Assembly: GCF_037414475.1 (NCBI RefSeq) | Contig: NZ_CP147913.1 | Coordinates: forward strand, 7,624,001 to 7,688,000 | Direction of reading: 5' to 3' | Length of the DNA stretch: 64,000 nucleotides | From: Myxococcus stipitatus | GTDB lineage: Bacteria; Myxococcota; Myxococcia; Myxococcales; Myxococcaceae | In this document: positions 61,453 to 64,000 of the stretch, one piece after another | Numbering within the stretch: position 1 is the first letter of the stretch | Layout of the letters: the number at the start of each line of letters is the position of its first letter | The notes under the pieces: model-generated | Database searches by the model: none | The model's input: only the letters and a program-made list of their open reading frames with translations | What the model was told of the DNA's origin: nothing | Made by a program: the position numbers and the translations under genes

Positions 61453-62816
61453 CGGGCCTCCGTCAAGAATGCGTCCAGGCGCGCCTGGACAAGCTCGAAT
61501 TCACGCAGCGCCAGCGTCAGCTCCGCCTGGCGCAGGGCCGCCCCGCTCTGCACCAGCTCCAGGCTGCTGCCGCGGCCCACTTCAAAGGAACGCCGGGTGA
61601 GCCGGTCCGTCTTGTCCGCGAGCTCGCGCGATTCGGACGCCGTCTTCACCAGGGCCTGCGCCACCTCCACGCTCCGCCGGGCCTGCGTCACCTCGACGGC
61701 CGCGTCGCGGCGGTTGCTCTCCAGCGTCTGCTCCGCCTGCTTCTCGATGCCCTCGCGCTCGCGCACCAGGCCCCCGCGCAGGCCACCTTCCCAGATGGGG
61801 ACGGACAGCACCGCGGCGATGCTCCACGATGAGAAGCGCCCGAAGTCCGGGTCCGTCGTCACGCCTTGCAGGTTGCTCGTCAGGCCCAGCGTGGGCAGGT
61901 AGCCCGCGGAGGCCTGACGCCGGCTGTCGCGCGTGGCGTCCACCTGCGCGCGCGCGGACACCAGGTCCGGACGCGACTCCAGGTCCTCCAGCGGGGTGCA
62001 CGCCTTGCGTGCGTCCTCCAGCAGTCCGTACAGGTTGAAGGACGGCTCCACGCCCACCGCGTTGCCAAAGCCCAGGGCGATGCCCAGCGCCTCTCGAGCG
62101 CGGCGCAGGTGCTCATCCCCGGAGACGAGCGCGCTGCGCGCCAGCGCCACGTCCTGGTTCACCCGCACCACGTCGAGCTGGTTGCTGGCGCCCAGGTCGA
62201 ACGAGCGGGTGGTCAACGCGGAGCGCTCCAACGCTTGGAGCAGGCCCACGCGGTTGAGCTCCGCGGCGCGCTCGGCCGCGACGGTGGCCACCAACGAGCG
62301 CGCCAGGCCCAGCGTGAGCCGGCGCCGCATGTCCTGGAGGCTCGCCACCGCGCCCCGTTCGGAGGCGGCGTTCGACGACAGGTTCCGCCACGCGCTCACA
62401 TCCACCAGCGACTGGCTCAAGGACGCGCTGACCGTCCCGACGACGGGCGTGGTGGGCTTGCGTCCCTCCAACGCGGGCGTGGCGAACACGCCCACGGGCG
62501 TGTCCGAGTTGAGCAGGTCATGCGCGGCGCTCGCCGAAGCCCGCGCGTTGGGAAGGAGCGCGGCCAGGGCCTGGCGCCAGCGTCCCTCGGCGCGCTGGAC
62601 GCCCGCCTCCGCGGTCCTCAGGTCCGTGGAGCGCTCCCGGACAAGAGTCAACGCCTGCTCCCAGGTGCTCACCTGTTGGGGGGCGGGAGGGACCGGGGCA
62701 AGCATGGGGTCGTCCACCTTCGTCTGGAACGGCACGGGAGGTGGAACGGGAGCACTCGACGCGGACGGCGTCGAGCTCGCGACGAGCGCCAGGAGAAGGA
62801 CTGTGGGGGCGGACAT
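61440..62816 (-). CDS. TolC-like outer-membrane efflux factor
   Basis: 458 residues from ATG 62816 (MSAPTVLLLALVAS), signal peptide cleaved near SSA. Two internally similar halves have the long periplasmic helices of the family: STWEQALTLVRERSTDLRTAEAGVQRAEGR at the start (seen as EQALTLVRERSTDLRTAEAG), SLSQSLVDVSAW, and RRSFEVGRGSSLELVQSGAALRQAEL near the end. First gene of the operon; exports drugs across the outer membrane with the downstream adaptor and pump. A TACAAT -10-like hexamer (minus strand, 62900-62905) lies about 85 bp upstream. Confidence 0.92.
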   Translation of the reverse strand: MSAPTVLLLALVASSTPSASSAPVPPPVPFQTKVDDPMLAPVPPAPQQVSTWEQALTLVRERSTDLRTAEAGVQRAEGRWRQALAALLPNARASASAAHDLLNSDTPVGVFATPALEGRKPTTPVVGTVSASLSQSLVDVSAWRNLSSNAASERGAVASLQDMRRRLTLGLARSLVATVAAERAAELNRVGLLQALERSALTTRSFDLGASNQLDVVRVNQDVALARSALVSGDEHLRRAREALGIALGFGNAVGVEPSFNLYGLLEDARKACTPLEDLESRPDLVSARAQVDATRDSRRQASAGYLPTLGLTSNLQGVTTDPDFGRFSSWSIAAVLSVPIWEGGLRGGLVREREGIEKQAEQTLESNRRDAAVEVTQARRSVEVAQALVKTASESRELADKTDRLTRRSFEVGRGSSLELVQSGAALRQAELTLALREFELVQARLDAFLTEARCDW

Positions 62817-62890
62817 TCGAAGAGGCCAGGCAAGGTTGACGACAGGTGAAAATCGACTCCCCCCGACAACCAACCGCGCAGCCGATGTAA

Positions 62891-62920
62891 TTGACAACCA
62901 TTGTAGGCCACAACTATTTC
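62891..62920 (+). promoter_or_regulatory. MarR/efflux divergent promoter and operator
   Basis: Plus strand: TTGACA (62891-62896), 18-bp spacer, TATTTC (62915-62920), 10 nt before the MarR ATG. Minus strand: TACAAT at 62905-62900. Overlapping both are ACAA-CCA-TTGT and TTGT-AGGCC-ACAA inverted repeats (62895-62914), a likely site for the MarR protein to repress itself and the efflux operon. Confidence 0.6.
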
Positions 62921-62930
62921 TGCGGCCGAG

Positions 62931-63431
62931 ATGACTTTCGCGGAGCAACTGGCCTCGCTGCGGCGCACTGTCCGCCGTCACCTGACCGAGAAGCTCGGGA
63001 CACGGACGAGCAGGCCGTTCAGTCAACTGCTGGCGTTGAAGGTCATTTCCGAGGGTGTGAGTCGGCAGGCGGCGCTCGCGGAGCGGCTGATGGTGGATGC
63101 GCCCGCGGCGAGCCGGCTGGTGGATCGGCTGGAAGAGGATGGGATGGTGGTGCGGCGCGCGGGCGTGGACCGGCGCTGCTTCCGTCTGGAGCTCACGGCC
63201 GAAGGTGTGCGTGAGCTGGGCCTTCTCCTGGACGCGCTGCGGGAGCAGGACGGCGAGCTGGGGGAGTTCCTCCCCGAGCCGGAGCTGATGGAGCTCAAGC
63301 GGCTGATGCAGAAGCTGCAGGGGGGCTTGTCCCTGCGCGCTGGAGGTCCCGGGTGCTCCGCGGCGGACACCTGTGGGCCGGCCTTGGGGCTCGAGTCCGA
63401 AAACGACGAGGGGCCCGGCTCCCGGAAGTGA
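62931..63431 (+). CDS. MarR-family transcriptional regulator
   Basis: 166 residues. Winged helix-turn-helix with VSRQAALAERLMVDAPAASRLVDRLEEDGMV (recognition helix APAASRLVDRL) and the wing DRRCFRLELTAEG. The C-terminal 35 residues are an atypical acidic, Cys-containing tail (GCSAADTCG). Divergent from the tripartite efflux operon with 114 bp between starts, so it is probably the operon's drug-responsive repressor. ATG 62931 is 10 nt after a good -10 element. Confidence 0.9.
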   Translation: MTFAEQLASLRRTVRRHLTEKLGTRTSRPFSQLLALKVISEGVSRQAALAERLMVDAPAASRLVDRLEEDGMVVRRAGVDRRCFRLELTAEGVRELGLLLDALREQDGELGEFLPEPELMELKRLMQKLQGGLSLRAGGPGCSAADTCGPALGLESENDEGPGSRK

Positions 63432-63450
63432 TTCCGGAAGGCCGAGCCCC
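63410..63450. terminator. Terminator hairpin at the end of the MarR gene
   Basis: GGGGCCCGGCTCCCGGAA (63410-63427) pairs with TTCCGGAAGGCCGAGCCCC (63432-63450) with a small bulge. The MarR stop codon is in the 4-nt loop. Convergent with the next gene, so it may serve both directions. Confidence 0.6.
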
Positions 63451-63476
63451 AGGCTCGAAGCGGTGAGACGTGACGG

Positions 63477-64000
63477 TCAGGCCTGCTGCGCGGGCTTGGC
63501 GTCGGCGGTGGCCTCGGTGGCCGGAGCCTCCGGGGCGGCGGCCTGGGCCTCCGACTCAGCGCGCACGCGGATGGTCTCCTCGGTGCGCTGGTCGCTGGCG
63601 GCCATCTCCTCGGGGGTGAGCTCGGTGCGCTCAGCCAGGATGCCGGACTTCTTCTCCAGGTCCTTGATGGCGCGGCGCATGAGGTCGCGCTCCAGAAGGG
63701 TCCGGTTCAGGCGCTTCTCCAGCGCCTTGTACTTGTCCTTCATCAGGTCCAGGTCGCTCTTGGTCGCGGCGTAGACGCGCTGCTGCGTATCCGCGCGGCC
63801 CTTGACCCGGCGCACTTCCTTCTCCAGCTCCACCGCGCGGGAACGGTCCTTGGCGGCGCTCTGCTCCAGCCGGTCCATCTTCTCGCGGTCCGCCTCGCTC
63901 AGCTCGCGGATGACGCGGCGGGGAGTGCGGTCCTCGCGCGGAGCCTCGGGCGCCGCGGTCACGGCGGCGGTGGCCTCCGCGGACTCACCCTCCACCTTGG
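63477..64000 (-). CDS. Coiled-coil protein (5' end beyond window)
   Basis: At least 174 residues; the frame is open to the window edge, and a GTG at 63995 is one possible start but lacks visible support. A central charged helical region (LSEADREKMDRLEQSAAKDR ... ALEKRLNRTLLERDLMRRAIKDLEKK) predicts a coiled coil. It is flanked by Ala/Pro/Glu-rich low-complexity ends (KPAQQA at the C-terminus). No family recognised. Confidence 0.7.
   Translation of the reverse strand, partial: KVEGESAEATAAVTAAPEAPREDRTPRRVIRELSEADREKMDRLEQSAAKDRSRAVELEKEVRRVKGRADTQQRVYAATKSDLDLMKDKYKALEKRLNRTLLERDLMRRAIKDLEKKSGILAERTELTPEEMAASDQRTEETIRVRAESEAQAAAPEAPATEATADAKPAQQA

Overview
The window is very GC-rich, densely coded DNA. 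It looks like a chromosomal segment of a myxobacterium of the Myxococcus/Corallococcus/Pyxidicoccus type. That assignment is an inference from gene style: a very long coiled-coil protein fused to an N-terminal enzyme-like domain, receiver proteins with degenerate output domains (one with a DUF4388-like domain and a G-domain remnant), a sigma-54 activator of the AcoR type, a DUF6600 lipoprotein, RHS toxin architecture and paired RND pumps. I see no phage, insertion sequence, CRISPR array, rRNA or tRNA.

Layout. 1-1.4 kb: nucleobase salvage (uracil and hypoxanthine phosphoribosyltransferases). 1.7-3.9 kb: aquaporin Z, a LysE-type exporter and a membrane protein that looks like a site-2 protease without its catalytic residues. 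3.9-11.5 kb: a minus-strand pair, a 2010-residue SpvB/TcdB/RHS toxin-like protein followed by an unrecognised 470-residue protein; this is the clearest accessory island. 11.8-15.5 kb: class Ia ribonucleotide reductase (nrdA, nrdB). 16-23.1 kb: a small membrane protein divergent from a 2081-residue methyltransferase-like/coiled-coil protein with 21-residue repeats. 23.1-27.4 kb: dapF and two receiver proteins. 27.4-32.7 kb: an FBP-type zinc-finger protein, a fatty-acid desaturase, a ferritin-like protein, a His/Pro-rich lipoprotein and two membrane proteins. 32.8-36.9 kb: a sigma-54 activator, a recognisable -24/-12 promoter, an aldehyde dehydrogenase and a DUF779 protein, which together form a regulated aldehyde-oxidation unit. 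37-41.6 kb: a TPR lipoprotein, an M16 peptidase and a histidine kinase. 41.8-46.2 kb: a wrecked serine-hydrolase gene, queD, a PTPS-like/short-chain reductase pair and a secreted hypothetical protein. 46.5-50.9 kb: an RND pump with adaptor but no outer-membrane factor. 51-56.6 kb: a TIGR03118-like beta-propeller protein, a voltage-gated channel with a zinc ribbon, a PQQ-type sugar dehydrogenase, a 2OG-Fe(II) oxygenase and glutaminase. 57-63.4 kb: a complete tripartite RND efflux operon (outer-membrane factor, adaptor, pump) divergent from a MarR regulator. The window ends inside a coiled-coil gene.

Most genes are metabolic or envelope housekeeping. The least explained parts are the RHS toxin with its unknown partner, the methyltransferase-like/coiled-coil giant, the catalytically dead M50 homologue, the receiver proteins with degraded output domains, the possible tetrahydropterin gene pair, and regulatory DNA: a motif repeated three times upstream of nrdA, hairpins between operon genes, and start codons placed just after -10-like hexamers.
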